Below are positions 9,620 through 22,900 of a stretch of 64,000 bases of DNA, one piece after another. The first letter of the stretch is position 1; every line of letters begins with the position of its first letter. A program made the translations under genes and the position numbers. The notes below the pieces were generated by a model that searched no databases, was not told where the DNA came from, and worked only from the letters and a program-made list of their open reading frames with translations. The stretch covers positions 496,001 through 560,000 of the forward strand of contig NW_027478528.1 in assembly GCF_051014685.1 (NCBI RefSeq), read 5' to 3'. Origin of the DNA: Ptiloglossa arizonensis. Taxonomy: Eukaryota; Arthropoda; Insecta; Hymenoptera; Colletidae.

Positions 9620-12600
9620 AATGGCCCAGGGAAAAAATACACATACCGTTGTAATCGGTCGACTTTCTACTTTCAGGCGCAACAGGAATTTTTGGGTTAG
9701 GTCAATCCGTTCGCGAGATATGGGAGTTTGAAGCCAAGAAATGGTTGAGAAGGCAAAAAATTTTTCGCAATTCTGCTGCTCCAAACGCTTAACCAGAATG
9801 GCCTAGGGAAAAAATACACGTACCGTTGTAATCGGGGGAGTTTCAACTTTCAGATGCAATAGGAATTTTTGGGTTAGGTCAATCCGTTCGCGAGATATGG
9901 GAGTTTGAAGCTAAGAAATGGTTGGGAAGACAACAAATTTTTCGAAATTCTGCTGCTCCAAACGCTTAGCCGGAATGGCCTAGGGAAAAAATACACATAC
10001 CGTTGTAATCGGGCGAGTTTCTACTTTCAAATGCAATAGGAATTTTTGGGTTAGGTCAATCCGTTCGCGCGATATGGTAGTTTGAAGCTAAGAAATGGTT
10101 GGGAAGACAACAAATTTTTCGCAATTCTGCTGCTCCAAACGCTTAACCGGAATGGCCTAGGGAAAAAATACACTCACCGTTGTAATCTGGCGAGTTTCTA
10201 CTTTCAGATGCAACAGGAATTTTTGTTAGGTCAATCCGTTCGCGAGATATTGGAGTTTGAAGCTAAGAAATGGTTGAGAAGACAACAAATTTTTCGCACT
10301 TCTGCTGCTCCAAAAGCTTAACCAGAATGGCCTAGGGAAAAAATACACATACCGTTGTAATCTGGCGAGTTTCTACTTTCAAATGCAATAGGAATTTTTC
10401 GGTTAGGTCAATCCGTTCGCGAGATATGGTAGTTTGAAGCTAAGAAATGGTTGGGAAGACAACAAATTTTTCGCAATTCTGCTGCTCCAAACGCTTAACC
10501 GGAATGGCCTAGGGAAAAAATACACTTACCGTTGTAATCTGGCGAGTTTCTACTTTCAGACGCAACAGGAATTTTTGGGTTATGTCAATCCGTTCGCGAG
10601 ATATGGGAGTTTGAAGCTAAGAAATGGTTGGGAAGACAACAAATTTTTCGCAATTCTGCTGCTCCAAACGCTTAACCGGAATGGCCTAGGGAAAAAATAC
10701 ACTTACCGTTGTAATCGGGCGAGTTTTTACTTTCAGATGCAATAGGAATTTTTGGGTTAGGTCAATCCGTTCGCGAGATATGGTAGTTTGAAGCCAAGAA
10801 ATGGTTGAGAAGGCAACAAATTTTTCGCACTTCTGCTGCTCCAAACGCTTATCCAGAATGGGCTAGGGAAAAAATACACATACCGTTGTAATCGGGCGAG
10901 TTTCAACTTTCAGATGCAATAGGAATTTTTGGGTTAGGTCAATCCGTTCCCGAGATGTGGGAGTTTGAAGCCAAGAAATGGTTGAGAAGGCAAAAAATTT
11001 TTCGCAATTCTGCTGCTCCAAACGCTTAACCAGAATGGCCTAGGAAAAAAATACACATACCGTTGTAATCGGGCGAGTTTCAACTTTCAGATGCAATAGG
11101 AATTTTTGGGTTAGGTCAATCCGTTCGCGAGATATGGGAGTTTGAAGCCAAGAAATGGTTGAGAAGGCAAAAAATTTTTCGCAATTCTGCTGCTCCAATC
11201 GCTTAACCAGAATGGCCTAGGGGAAAAATACACGTACCGTTGTAATCGGGCGAGTTTCTACTTTCAAATGCAATAGGAACTTTGGCGTTGGTTCAATCCG
11301 TTCGCGAGATATGGGAGTTTGAAGCCAAGAAATGGTTGAGAAGGCAAAAAATTTTTCGCAATTCTGCTGCTCCAAACGCTTAACCAGAATGGCCTAGGGA
11401 AAAAATACACATACCGTTGTAATCTGGCGAGCTTCTACTTTCAGACGCAACAGGAATTTTTGGGTTAGGTCAATCCGTTCGCGAGATATGGGAGTTTGAA
11501 GCCAAGAAATGGTTGAGAAGGCAAAAAATTTTTCGCAATTCTGCTGCTCCAATCGCTTAACCAGAATGGCCCAGGGAAAAAATACACATACCGTTGTAAT
11601 CGGTCGAGTTTCTACTTTCAGATGCAACAGGAATTTTTGTTAGGTCAATCCGTTCGCGAGATATTGGAGTTTGAAGCTAAGAAATGGTTGAGAAGACAAC
11701 AAATTTTTCGCAATTCTGCTGCTTCAAACCCTTGACCAGAATGGCCTAGGGAAAAAATACACGTACCGTTGTAATCGGGCGAGTTTCAACTTTCAGATGC
11801 AATAGGAATTTTTGGGTTAGGTCAATCCGTTCGCGAGATATGGGAGTTTGAAACCAAGAAATGGTTGAGAAGGCAAAAAATTTTTCGCAATTCTGCTGCT
11901 CCAAACGCTTAACCAGAATGGCCCAGGGAAAAAATACACATACCGTCGTAATCGGTCGAGTTTCTACTTTCAGATGCAACAGGAATTTTTGTTAGGTCAA
12001 TCCGTTCGCGAGATATTGGAGTTTGAAGCTAAGAAATGGTTGAGAAGACAACAAATTTTTCGCAATTCTGCTGCTCCAAAAGCTTAACCAGAATGGCCTA
12101 GGGAAAAAATACACATACCGTTGTAATCGGGCGAGTTTCAACTTTCAGATGCAATAGGAATTTTTGGGTTAGGTCAATCCGGTCGCGAGATATGGGAGTT
12201 TGAAGCCAAGAAATGGTTGAGAAGGCAAAAAATTTTTCGCAATTCTGCTGCTCCAAACGCTTAACCGGAATGGCCTAGGGAAAAAATACACTTACCGTTG
12301 TAATCCGGCGAGTTTCTACTTTCAGACGCAACAGGAATTTTTGGGTTAGGTCAATCCGGTCGCGAGATATGGGAGTTTGAAGCCAAGAAATGGTTGAGAA
12401 GGCAAAAAATTTTTCGCAATTCTGCTGCTCCAAAAGCTTAACCAGAATGGTCTAGGGAAAAAATACACATACCGCTGTATTCGGGCGAGTTTATACTTTC
12501 AGATGCAATAGGAATTTTTGGGTTAGGTCAATCCGTTCGCGAGATATGGGAGTTTGAAGCTAAGAAATGGTTGGGAAGACAACAAATTTTTCGCAATTCT

Positions 12601-15600
12601 GCTGCTCCAAACGCTTAACCAGAATGGCCTAGGGAAAAAATTCACGCACCGTTGTAATCGGGCGAGTTTCAACTTTCAGATGCAATAGGAATTTTTGGGT
12701 TAGGTCAATCCGTTCGCGAGATATGGGAGTTTGAAGCCAAGAAATGGTTGAGAAGGCAAAAAATTTTTCGCAATTCTGCTGCTCCAAACGCTTAACTAGA
12801 ATGGCCTAGGGAAAAAATACACGTACCGTTGTAATCGGGCGAGTTTCAACTTTCAGATGCAATAGGAATTTTTGGGTTAGGTCAATCCGTTCGCGAGATA
12901 TGGGAGTTTGAAGCCAAGAAATGGTTGAGAAGGCAAAAAATTTTTCGCAATTCTGCTGCTCCAATGGCTTAACCAGAATGGCCTAGGGGAAAAATACACG
13001 TACCGTTGTAATCGGGCGAGTTTCTACTTTCAAATCCAATAGGAACTTTGGCGTTGGTTCAATCCGTTCGCGAGATATGGGAGTTTGAAGCCAAGAAATG
13101 GTTGAGAAGGCAAAAAATTTTTCGCAATTCTGCTGCTCCAAACGCTTAACCAGAATGGCCCAGGGAAAAAATACACATACCGTCGTAATCGGTCGAGTTT
13201 CTACTTTCAGATGCAACAGGAATTTTTGTTAGGTCAATCCGTTCGCGAGATAGTGGAGTTTGAAGCTAAGAAATGGTTGAGAAGACAACAAATTTTTCGC
13301 ACTTCTGCTGCTCCAAAAGCTTAACCAGAATGGCCTAGGGAAAAAATACACATACCGTTGTAATCTGGCGAGTTTCTACTTTCAAATGCAATAGGAATTT
13401 TTCGGTTAGGTCAATCCGTTCGCGAGATATGGTAGTTTGAAGCTAAGAAATGGTTGGGAAGACAACAAATTTTTCGCAATTCTGCTGCTCCAAACGCTTA
13501 ACCGGAATGGCCTAGGGAAAAAATACACTTAACGTTGTAATCTGGCGAGTTTCTACTTTCAGACGCAACAGGAATTTTTGGGTTAGGTCAATCCGGTCGC
13601 GAGATATGGGAGTTTGAAGCCAAGAAATGGTTCAGAAGGCAAAAAATTTTTCGCAATTCTGCTGCTCCAAACGCTTAACCAGAATGGCCCAGGGAAAAAA
13701 TACACATACCGTCGTAATCGGTCAAGTTTCTACTTTCAGATGCAACAGGAATTTTTGTTAGGTCAATCCGTTCGCGAGATATTCGAGTTTGAAGCTAAGA
13801 AATGGTCGAGAAGACAACAAATTTTTCGCACTTCGGCTGCTCCAAAAGCTTAACCAGAATGGCCTAGGGAAAAAATACACATACCGTTGTAATCTGGCGA
13901 GTTTCTACTTTCAGACGCAACAGGAATTTTTGGGTTAGGTCAATCCGTTCGCGAGATATGGGTGTTTGAAGCCAAGAAATGGTTGAGAAGGCAAAAAATT
14001 TTTCGCAATTCTGCTGCTCCAATCGCTTAACCAGAATGGCCCAGGGAAAAAATACACATACCGTTGTAATCGGTCGACTTTCTACTTTCAGACGCAACAG
14101 GAATTTTTGGGTTAGGTCAATCCGTTCGCGAGATATGGGAGTTTGAAGCCAAGAAATGGTTGAGAAGGCAAAAAATTTTTCGCAATTCTGCTGCTCCAAA
14201 CGCTTAACCAGAATGGCCTAGGGAAAAAATACACGTACCGTTGTAATCGGGGGAGTTTCAACTTTCAGATGCAATAGGAATTTTTGGGTTAGGTCAATCC
14301 GTTCGCGAGATATGGGAGTTTGAAGCTTAGAAATGGTTGGGAAGACAACAAATTTTTCGCAATTCTGCTGCTCCAAACGCTTAACCGGAATGGCCTAGGG
14401 AAAAAATACACATACCGTTGTAATCGGGCGAGTTTCTACTTTCAAATGCAATAGGAATTTTTGGGTTAGGTCAATCCGTTCGCGCGATATGGTAGTTTGA
14501 AGCTAAGAAATGGTTGGGAAGACAACAAATTTTTCGCAATTCTGCTGCTCCAAACGCTTAACCGGAATGGCCTAGGGAAAAAATACACTCACCGTTGTAA
14601 TCTGGCGAGTTTCTACTTTCAGACGCAACAGGAATTTTTGGGTTAGGTCAATCCGGTCGCGAGATATGGGAGTTTGAAGCCAAGAAATGGTTGAGAAGGC
14701 AAAAAATTTTTCGCAATTCTGCTGCTCCAAAAGCTTAACCAGAATGGTCTAGGGAAAAAATACACATACCGCTGTATTTGGACGAGTTAATACTTTCAAA
14801 TGCAATAGGAATTTTTGGGTTAGGTCAATCCGTTCGCGAGATATGGGAGTTTGAAGCTAAGAAATGGTTGGGAAGACAACAAATTTTTCGCAATTCTGCT
14901 GCTCCAAACGCTTAACCGGAATGGCCTAGGGAAAAAATACACATACCGTTGTAATCGGGCGAGTTTTTACTTTTAGACGCAACAGGAATTTTTGGGTTAG
15001 GTCAATCCGTTCGCGAGATATGGGAGTTTGAATCCAAGAAATGGTTGAGAAGGCCAAAAATTTTTCGCAATTCTGCTGCTCCAAACGCTTAACCAGAATT
15101 GCCTAGGGAAAAAATACACGTGCCGTTGTAATGGGGCGAGTTTTTACTTTCAGATGCAATAGGAATTTTTGGGTTAGGTCAATCCGTTCGCGAGATATGG
15201 TAGTTTGAAGCCAAGAAATGGTTGAGAAGGAAACAAATTTTTCGCACTTCTGCTGCTCCAAACGCTTATCCAGAATGGGCTAGGGAAAAAATACACATAC
15301 CGTTGTAATCGGGCGAGTTTCAACTTTCAGATGCAATAGGAATTTTTGGGTTAGGTCAATCCGTTCCCGAGATGTGGGAGTTTGAAGCCAAGAAATGGTT
15401 GAGAAGGCAAAAAATTTTTCGCAATTCTGCTGCTCCAAACGCTTAACCAGAATGGCCTAGGGAAAAAATACACATACCGTTGTAATCGGGCGAGTTTCAA
15501 CTTTCAGATGCAATAGGAATTTTTGGGTTAGGTCAATCCGTTCGCGAGATATGGGAGTTTGAAGCCAAGAAATGGTTGAGAAGGCAAAAAATTTTTCGCA

Positions 15601-17117
15601 ATTCTGCTGCTCCAATCGCTTAACCAGAATGGCCTAGGGGAAAAATACACGTACCGTTGTAATCGGGCGAGTTTCTACTTTCAAATGCAATAGGAACTTT
15701 GGCGTTGGTTCAATCCGTTCGCGAGATATGGGAGTTTGAAGCCAAGAAATGGTTGAGGAGGCAAAAAATTTTTCGCAATTCTGCTGCTCCAAACGCTTAA
15801 CCAGAATGGCCTAGGGAAAAAATACACATACCGTTGTAATCTGGCGAGCTTCTACTTTCAGACGCAACAGGAATTTTTGGGTTAGGTCAATCCGTTCGCG
15901 AGATATGGGAGTTTGAAGCCAAGAAATGGTTGAGAAGGCAAAAAATTTTTCGCAATTCTGCTGCTCCAATCGCTTAACCAGAATGGCCCAGGGAAAAAAT
16001 ACACATACCGTTGTAATCGGTCGAGTTTCTACTTTCAGATGCAACAGGAATTTTTGTTAGGTCAATCCGTTCGCGAGATATTGGAGTTTGAAGCTAAGAA
16101 ATGGTTGAGAAGACAACAAATTTTTCGCAATTCTGCTGCTCCAAACGCTTGACCAGAATGGCCTAGGGAAAAAATACACGTACCGTTGTAATCGGGCGAG
16201 TTTCAACTTTCAGATGCAATAGGAATTTTTGGGTTAGGTCAATCCGTTCGCGAGATATGGGAGTTTGAAATCAAGAAATGGTTGAGAAGGCAAAAAATTT
16301 TTCGCAATTCTGCTGCTCCAAACGCTTAACCAGAATGGCCCAGGGAAAAAATACACATACCGTCGTAATCGGTCGAGTTTCTACTTTCAGATGCAACAGG
16401 AATTTTTGTTAGGTCAATCCGTTCGCGAGATATTGGAGTTTGAAGCTAAGAAATGGTTGAGAAGACAACAAATTTTTCGCACTTCTGCTGCTCCAAAAGC
16501 TTAACCAGAATGGCCTAGGGAAAAAATACACATACCGTTGTAATCTGGCGAGTTTCTACTTTCAAATGCAATAGGAATTTTTCGGTTAGGTCAATCCGTT
16601 CGCGAGATATGGTAGTTTGAAGCTAAGAAATGGTTGGGAAGACAACAAATTTTTCGCAATTCTGCTGCTCCAAACGCTTAACCGGAATGGCCTAGGGAAA
16701 AAATACACTTACCGTTGTAATCTGGCGAGTTTCTACTTTCAGACGCAACAGGAATTTTTGGGTTAGGTCAATCCGGTCGCGAGATATGGGAGTTTGAAGC
16801 CAAGAAATGGTTGAGAAGGCAAAAAATTTTTCGCAATTCTGCTGCTCCAAAAGCTTAACCAGAATGGTCTAGGGAAAAAATACACATACCGCTGTATTCG
16901 GGCGAGTTTATACTTTCAGATGCAATAGGAATTTTTGGGTTAGGTCAATCCGTTCGCGAGATATGGGAGTTTGAAGCTAAGAAATGGTTGGGAAGACAAC
17001 AAATTTTTCGCAATTCTGCTGCTCCAAACGCTTAACCAGAATGGCCTAGGGAAAAAATTCACGTACCGTTGTAATCGGGCGAGTTTCAACTTTCAGATGC
17101 AATAGGAATTTTTGGGT
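9620..17117 (+). repeat. 25-mer higher-order repeat, left flank (4,415-4,417 bp)
   Basis: About 9,620-12,700 corresponds to 14,035-17,117 at an offset of 4,415 and then 4,417 bp. Shared rare tags include TCGGGGGAG (9,833 and 14,248), ACACTCACCG, TTATCCAGAATGGGC (10,850 and 15,267), GTTCCCGAGATGTGG (10,946 and 15,363), CGCTTGACCAG, and AAATTCACG (12,638 and 17,055). The match is interrupted at about 10,205-10,730 and 12,063-12,430, where the copies carry different monomer types. Unit number is conserved there, which suggests gene-conversion-like replacement. Confidence 0.78.
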
Positions 17118-19560
17118 TAGGTCAATCCGTTCGCGAGATATGGGAGTTTGAAGCTAAGAAATGGTTGGGAAGACAACAAATTTTTCGCAATTCAGTTGCT
17201 CCAAACGCTTAACCGGAATGGCCTAGGGAAAAAATACACATACCGTTGTAATCGGGCGAGTTTCTACTTTCAAATGCAATAGGAATTTTTGGGTTAGGTC
17301 AATCCGTTCGCGCGATATGGTAGTTTGAAGCTAAGAAATGGTTGGGAAGACAACAAATTTTTCGCAATTCTGCTGCTCCAAACGCTTAACCGGAATGGCC
17401 TAGGGAAAAAATACACTTACCGTTGTAATCTGGCGAGTTTCTACTTTCAGACGCAACAGGAATTTTTGGGTTAGGTCAATCCGGTCGCGAGATATGGGAG
17501 TTTGAAGCCAAGAAATGGTTGAGAAGGCAAAAAATTTTTCGCAATTCTGCTGCTCCAAAAGCTTAACCAGAATGGTCTAGGGAAATAATACACATACCGC
17601 TGTATTCGGGCGAGTTTATACTTTCAAATGCAATAGGAATTTTTGGGTTAGGTCAATCCGTTCGCGAGATATGGGAGTTTGAAGCTAAGAAATGGTTGGG
17701 AAGACAACAAATTTTTCGCAATTCTGCTGCTCCAAACGCTTAACCGGAATGACCTAGGGAAAAAATACACATACCGTTGTAATCGGGCGAGTTTTTACGT
17801 TTAGACGCAACAGGAATTTTTGGGTTAGGTCAATCCGTTCGCGATATATGGGAGTTTGAATCCAAGAAATGGTTGAGAAGGCAAAAAATTTTTCGCAATT
17901 CTGCTGCTCCAAACGCTTAACCAGAATTGCCTAGGGAAAAAATACACGTGCCGTTGTAATCGGGCGAGTTTTTACTTTCAGATGCAATAGGAATTTTTGG
18001 GTTAGGTCAATCCGTTCGCGAGATATGGTAGTTTGAAGCCAAGAAATGGTTGAGAAGGCAACAAATTTTTCGCACTTCTGCTGCTCCAAACACTTAACCA
18101 GAATTGGCTAGGGAAAAAATACACATACCGTTGTAATCGGGCGACTTTCAACTTTCAGATGCAATAGGAATTTTTGGGTTAGGTCAATCCGTTCGCGAGA
18201 TATGGGAGTTTGAAGCCAAGAAATGGTTGAGAAGGCAAAAAATTTTTCGCAATTCTGCTGCTCCAAACGCTTAACCAGAATGGCCTAGGGAAAAAATACA
18301 CATACCGTTGTAATCTGGCGAGCTTCTACTTTCAGACGCAACAGGAATTTTTGGGTTAGGTCAATCCGTTCGCGAGATATGGGAGTTTGAAGCCAAGAAA
18401 TGGTTGAGAAGGCAAAAAATTTTTCGCAATTCTGCTGCTCCAAACGCTTAACCAGAATGGCCCAGGGAAAAAATACACATACCGTCGTAATCGGTCGAGT
18501 TTCTACTTTCAAATGCAATAGGAACTTTGGCGTTGGTTCAATCCGTTCGCGAGATATGGGAGTTTGAAGCCAAGAAATGGTTGAGAAGGCAAAAAATTTT
18601 TCGCAATTCTGCTGCTCCAAACGCTTAACCAGAATGGCCTAGGGAAAAAATACACATACCGTTGTAATCTGGCGAGCTTCTACTTTCAGACGCAACAGGA
18701 ATTTTTGGGTTAGGTCAATCCGTTCGCGAGATATGGGAGTTTGAAGCCAAGAAATGGTTGAGAAGGCAAAAAATTTTTCGCAATTCTGCTGCTCCAAACG
18801 CTTAACCAGAATGGCCCAGGGAAAAAATACACATACCGTCGTAATCGGTCGAGTTTCTACTTTCAGATGCAACAGGAATTTTTGTTAGGTCAATCCGTTC
18901 GCGAGATATTGGAGTTTGAAGCTAAGAAATGGTTGAGAAGACATCAAATTTTTCGCACTTCTGCTGCTCCAAAAGCTTAACCAGAATGGCCTAGGGAAAA
19001 AATACACATACCGTTGTAATCTGGCGAGTTTCTACATTCAAATGCAATAGGAATTTTTCGGTTAGGTCAATCCGTTCGCGAGATATGGTAGTTTGAAGCT
19101 AAGAAATGGTTGGGAAGACAACAAATTTTTCGCAATTCTGCTGCTCCAAACGCTTAACCGGAATGGCCTAGGGAAAAAATACACTTACCGTTGTAATCTG
19201 GCGAGTTTCTACTTTCAGACGCAACAGGAATTTTTGGGTTAGGTCAATCCGGTCGCGAGATATGGGAGTTTGAAGCCAAGAAATGGTTGAGAAGGCAAAA
19301 AATTTTTCGCAATTCTGCTGCTCCAAAAGCTTAACCGGAATGGTCTAGGGAAAAAATACACATACCGCTGTATTCGGGCGAGTTTCTACTTTCAAAAGCA
19401 ATAGGAATTTTTGGGTTAGGTCAATCCGTTCGCGAGATATGGGAGTTTGAAGCTAAGAAATGGATGGGAAGACAAAAAATTTTTCACATTTCTGCTGCTC
19501 CAAATTCTTAACCGGAATGGCCTAGGGAAAAAATACAAATACCATTGTAATCGGGCGAGT
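17118..19560 (+). repeat. Alpha monomers with a local 2-mer repeat
   Basis: Satellite continues without interruption. About 17,126-17,980 resembles 14,298-15,150 (GGGAAG units, CGCGCGATATGG, TCCGGTCGCG, CTGTATTCGG, TTTTTACTTTTAG/GTTTAG). About 18,240-18,510 repeats at 18,594-18,864, a 354-bp offset of two monomers with CTGGCGAGCTTC and CCCAGGG tags. The unit near 19,432-19,608 is unusually divergent (TTTCACATTTC, CAAATTCTTAACC, ACAAATACCATTG). Confidence 0.7.
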
Positions 19561-22500
19561 TTCTACTTTCAAATGCAATAGGAATTTTTGGGTTAGGTCA
19601 ATCCGTTCGCGAGATATGGGAGTTTGAAGCTAAGAAATGGTTGGGAAGACAACAAATTTTTCGCAATTCTGCTGCTCCAAACGCTTAACCGGAATGGCCT
19701 AGGGAAAAAATACACATACCGTTGTAATCGGGCGAGTTTCTACTTTCAAATGCAATAGGAATTTTTGGGTTAGGTCAATCCGTTCGCGAGATATGGTAGT
19801 TTGAAGCTAAGAAATGGTTGGGAAGACAACAAATTTTTCGCAATTCTGCTGCTCCAAACGCTTAACCGGAATGGCCTAGGGAAAAAATACACTTACCGTT
19901 GTAATCTGGCGAGTTTCTACTTTCAGACGCAACAGGAATTTTTGGGTTAGGTCAATCCGGTCGCGAGATATGGGAGTTTGAAGCCAAGAAATGGTTGAGA
20001 AGGCAAAAAATTTTTCGTAATTCTGCTGCTCCAAAAGTTTAACCAGAATGGTCTAGGGAAAAAATACACATACCGCTGTATTCGGGCGAGTTTATACTTT
20101 CAAATGCAATAGGAATTTTTGGGTTAGATCAATCCGTTCGCGAGATATGGGAGTTTGAAGCTAAGAAATGGTTGGGAAGACAACAAATTTTTCGCAATTC
20201 TGCTGCTCCAAACGCTTAACCGGAATGGCCTAGGGAAAAAATACACATACCGTTGTAATCGGGCGAGTTTTTACTTTTAGACGCAATAGGAATTTTTGGG
20301 TTAGGTCAATCCGTTCGCGAGATATTGGAGTTTGAAGCTAAGAAATGGTTGAGAAGACAAAAAATTTTTCGCACTTCTGCTGCTCCAAAAGCTTAACCAG
20401 AATGGCCTAGGGAAAAAATACACATACCGTTGTAATCTGGCGAGTTTCTACTTTCAGACGCAACAGGAATTTTTGGGTTAGGTCAATCCGTTCGCGAGAT
20501 ATGGGTGTTTGAAGCCAAGAAATGGTTGAGAAGGCAAAAAATTTTTCGCAATTCTGCTGCTCCAAACGCTTAACCAGAATGGCCTAGGGAAAAAATACAC
20601 ATACCGTTGTAATCGGGCGAATTTCTACTATCAGGTGCAATAGGAATTTTTGGGTTAGGTCCATCCGTTCGCGAGATATTGGAGTTTGAAGCCAAGAAAT
20701 GGTTGAGAAGGCAAAAAATTTTTCGCAATTCTGCTGCTCCAAACGCTTAACCAGAATGGCCTAGGGAAAAAATACATATACCGTTGTAATCTGGCGAGTC
20801 TCTACTTTCAGACGCAACAGGAATTTTTGGCTTAGGTCAATCCGTTCGCGAGATATGGTTGTTTGAAGCTAGGAAATGGTTGGGAAGACAACAAATTTTT
20901 CGCAATTCTGCTGCTCCAAACGCTTAACCAGAATGGCCTAGGAAAAAAATACACATACCGTTGTAATCGGGCGAGTTTCTACTTTCAGTTACAATAGGAA
21001 TTTTCAGGTTAGGTCAATCCGTTCGCGAGATATGGGAGTTTGAAGCCAAGAAATGGTTGAGAAGGCAAAAAATTTTTCACATTTCTGCTGCTCCAAATGC
21101 TTAACCGGAATGGCCTAGGGAAAAAATACACATACCGTTGTAATCGGGCGAGTTTCTACTTTCAAATGCAATAGGAATTTTTGGGTTAGGTCAATCCGTT
21201 CGCAAGATATGGGAGTTTGAAGCTAAGAAATGGTTGGGAAGACAACAAATTTTTCGCAATTCTGCTGCTCCAAACGCTTAACCGGAATGGCCTAGGGAAA
21301 AAATACACATACCGTTGTAATCGGGCGAGTTTCTACTTTCAAATGCAATAGGAATTTTTGGGTTAGGTCAATCCGTTCGCGAGATATGGTAGTTTGAAGC
21401 TAAGAAATGGTTGGGAAGACAACAAATTTTTCGCAATTCTCCTGCTCCAAACGCTTAACCAGAATGGCCTAGGGAAAAAACACACTTACCGTTGTAATCT
21501 GGCGAGTTTCTACTTTCAGACGCAACAGGAATTTTTGGGTTAGGTCAATCCGGTCGCGAGATATGGGAGTTTGAAGCCAAGAAATGGTTGAGAAGGCAAA
21601 AAATTTTTCGCAATTCTGCTGCTCCAAAAGCTTAACCAGAATGGTCTAGGGAAAAAATACACATACCGCTGTATTCGGGCGAGTTTATACTTTCAAATGC
21701 AATAGGAATTTTTGGGTTAGGTCAATCCGTTCGCGAGATATGGGAGTTTGAAGCTAAGAAATGGTTGGGAAGACAACAAATTTTTCGCAATTCTGCTGCT
21801 CCAAACGCTTAACCGGAATGGCCTAGGGAAAAAATACACATACCGTTGTAATCGGGCGAGTTTTTACTTTTAGACGCAACAGGAATTTTTGGGTTAGGTC
21901 AATCCGTTCGCGAGATATGGGAGTTTGAATCCAAGAAATGGTTGAGAAGGCAAAAAATTTTTCGCAATTCTGCTGCTCCAAACGCTTAACCAGAATTGCC
22001 TAGGGAAAAAATACACGTGCCGTTGTAATCGGGCGAGTTTCTAGTTTCAGATGCAATAGGAATTTTTGGGTTAGGTCAATCCGTTCGCGAGATATGGTAG
22101 TTTGAAGCCAAGAAATGGTTGAGAAGGCAACAAATTTTTCGCACTTCTGCTGCTCCAAACGCTTAACCAGAATGGGCTAGGGAAAAAATACACATACCGT
22201 TGTAATCGGGCGAGTTTCAACTTTCAGATGCAATAGGAATTTTTGGGTTAGGTCAATCCGCTCGCGAGATATGGGAGTTTGAAGCCAAGAAATGGTTGAG
22301 AAGGCAAAAAATTTTCGCAATTCTGCTGCTCCAAACGCTTAACCAGAATGGCCTAGGGAAAAAATACAAATACCGTTGTAATCGGGCGAGTTTCTACTTT
22401 CAAATGCAATAGGAATTTTTGGGTTAGGTCAATCCGTTCGCGAGATATGGGAGTTTGAAGCTAAGAAATGGTTGGGAAGACAACAAATTTTTCGCAATTC

Positions 22501-22900
22501 TGCTGCTCCAAACGCTTAACCGGAATGGCCTAGGGAGAAAATACACTTACCGTTGTAATCTGGCGAGTATCTACTTTCAGACGCAACAGGAATTTTTGGG
22601 TTAGGTCAATCCGGTCGCGAGATATGGGAGTTTGAAGCCAAGAAATGGTTGAGAAGGCAAAAAATTTTTCGCAATTCTGCTGCTCCAAAAGTTTAACCAG
22701 AATGGTCTAGGGAAAAAATACACATACCGCTGTATTCGGGCGAGTTTATACTTTCAAATGCAATAGGAATTTTTGGGTTAGGTCAATCCGTTCGCGAGAT
22801 ATGGGAGTTTGAAGCTAAGAAATGGTTGGGAAGACAACAAATTTTTCGCAATTCTGCTGCTCCAAACGCTTAACCGGAATGGCCTAGGGAAAAAATACAC
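19561..22900 (+). repeat. 9-mer repeat at the right end of the left alpha domain (1,593 bp)
   Basis: About 19,561-20,290 matches about 21,154-21,885 at an offset of 1,593, exactly nine 177-bp units. The copies share the GGGAAG units, the ATGGTAG unit, the TCCGGTCGCG unit, CTGTATTCGG and TTTTTACTTTTAGACGC. Between them (about 20,300-21,150) lie mixed units with GAGTCTCTACTTTCAG, TTGGCTTAGG and CAGTTACAATAGG. One unit near 22,260 lost a T in its A/T tract. Confidence 0.7.

Larger units (their letters stand above)
1..22900 (+). repeat. Left 'alpha' subfamily domain
   Basis: Monomers here carry CTGGCGAGTTTC or CTGGCGAGCTTC, CCGCTGTATTCGG, TCCGGTCGCG, CGCGCGATATGG, the ACTTTGGCGTTGG tail and the 175-bp class. 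The order of variants recurs with periods of 4, 5, 9, 10, 12 and 25 monomers in different stretches. The last CTGTATTCGG of this side is near 22,728 and the last CTGGCGAG near 22,560. The same set of markers reappears from about 47.6 kb. Boundaries are approximate because marker replacement is gradual. Confidence 0.75.
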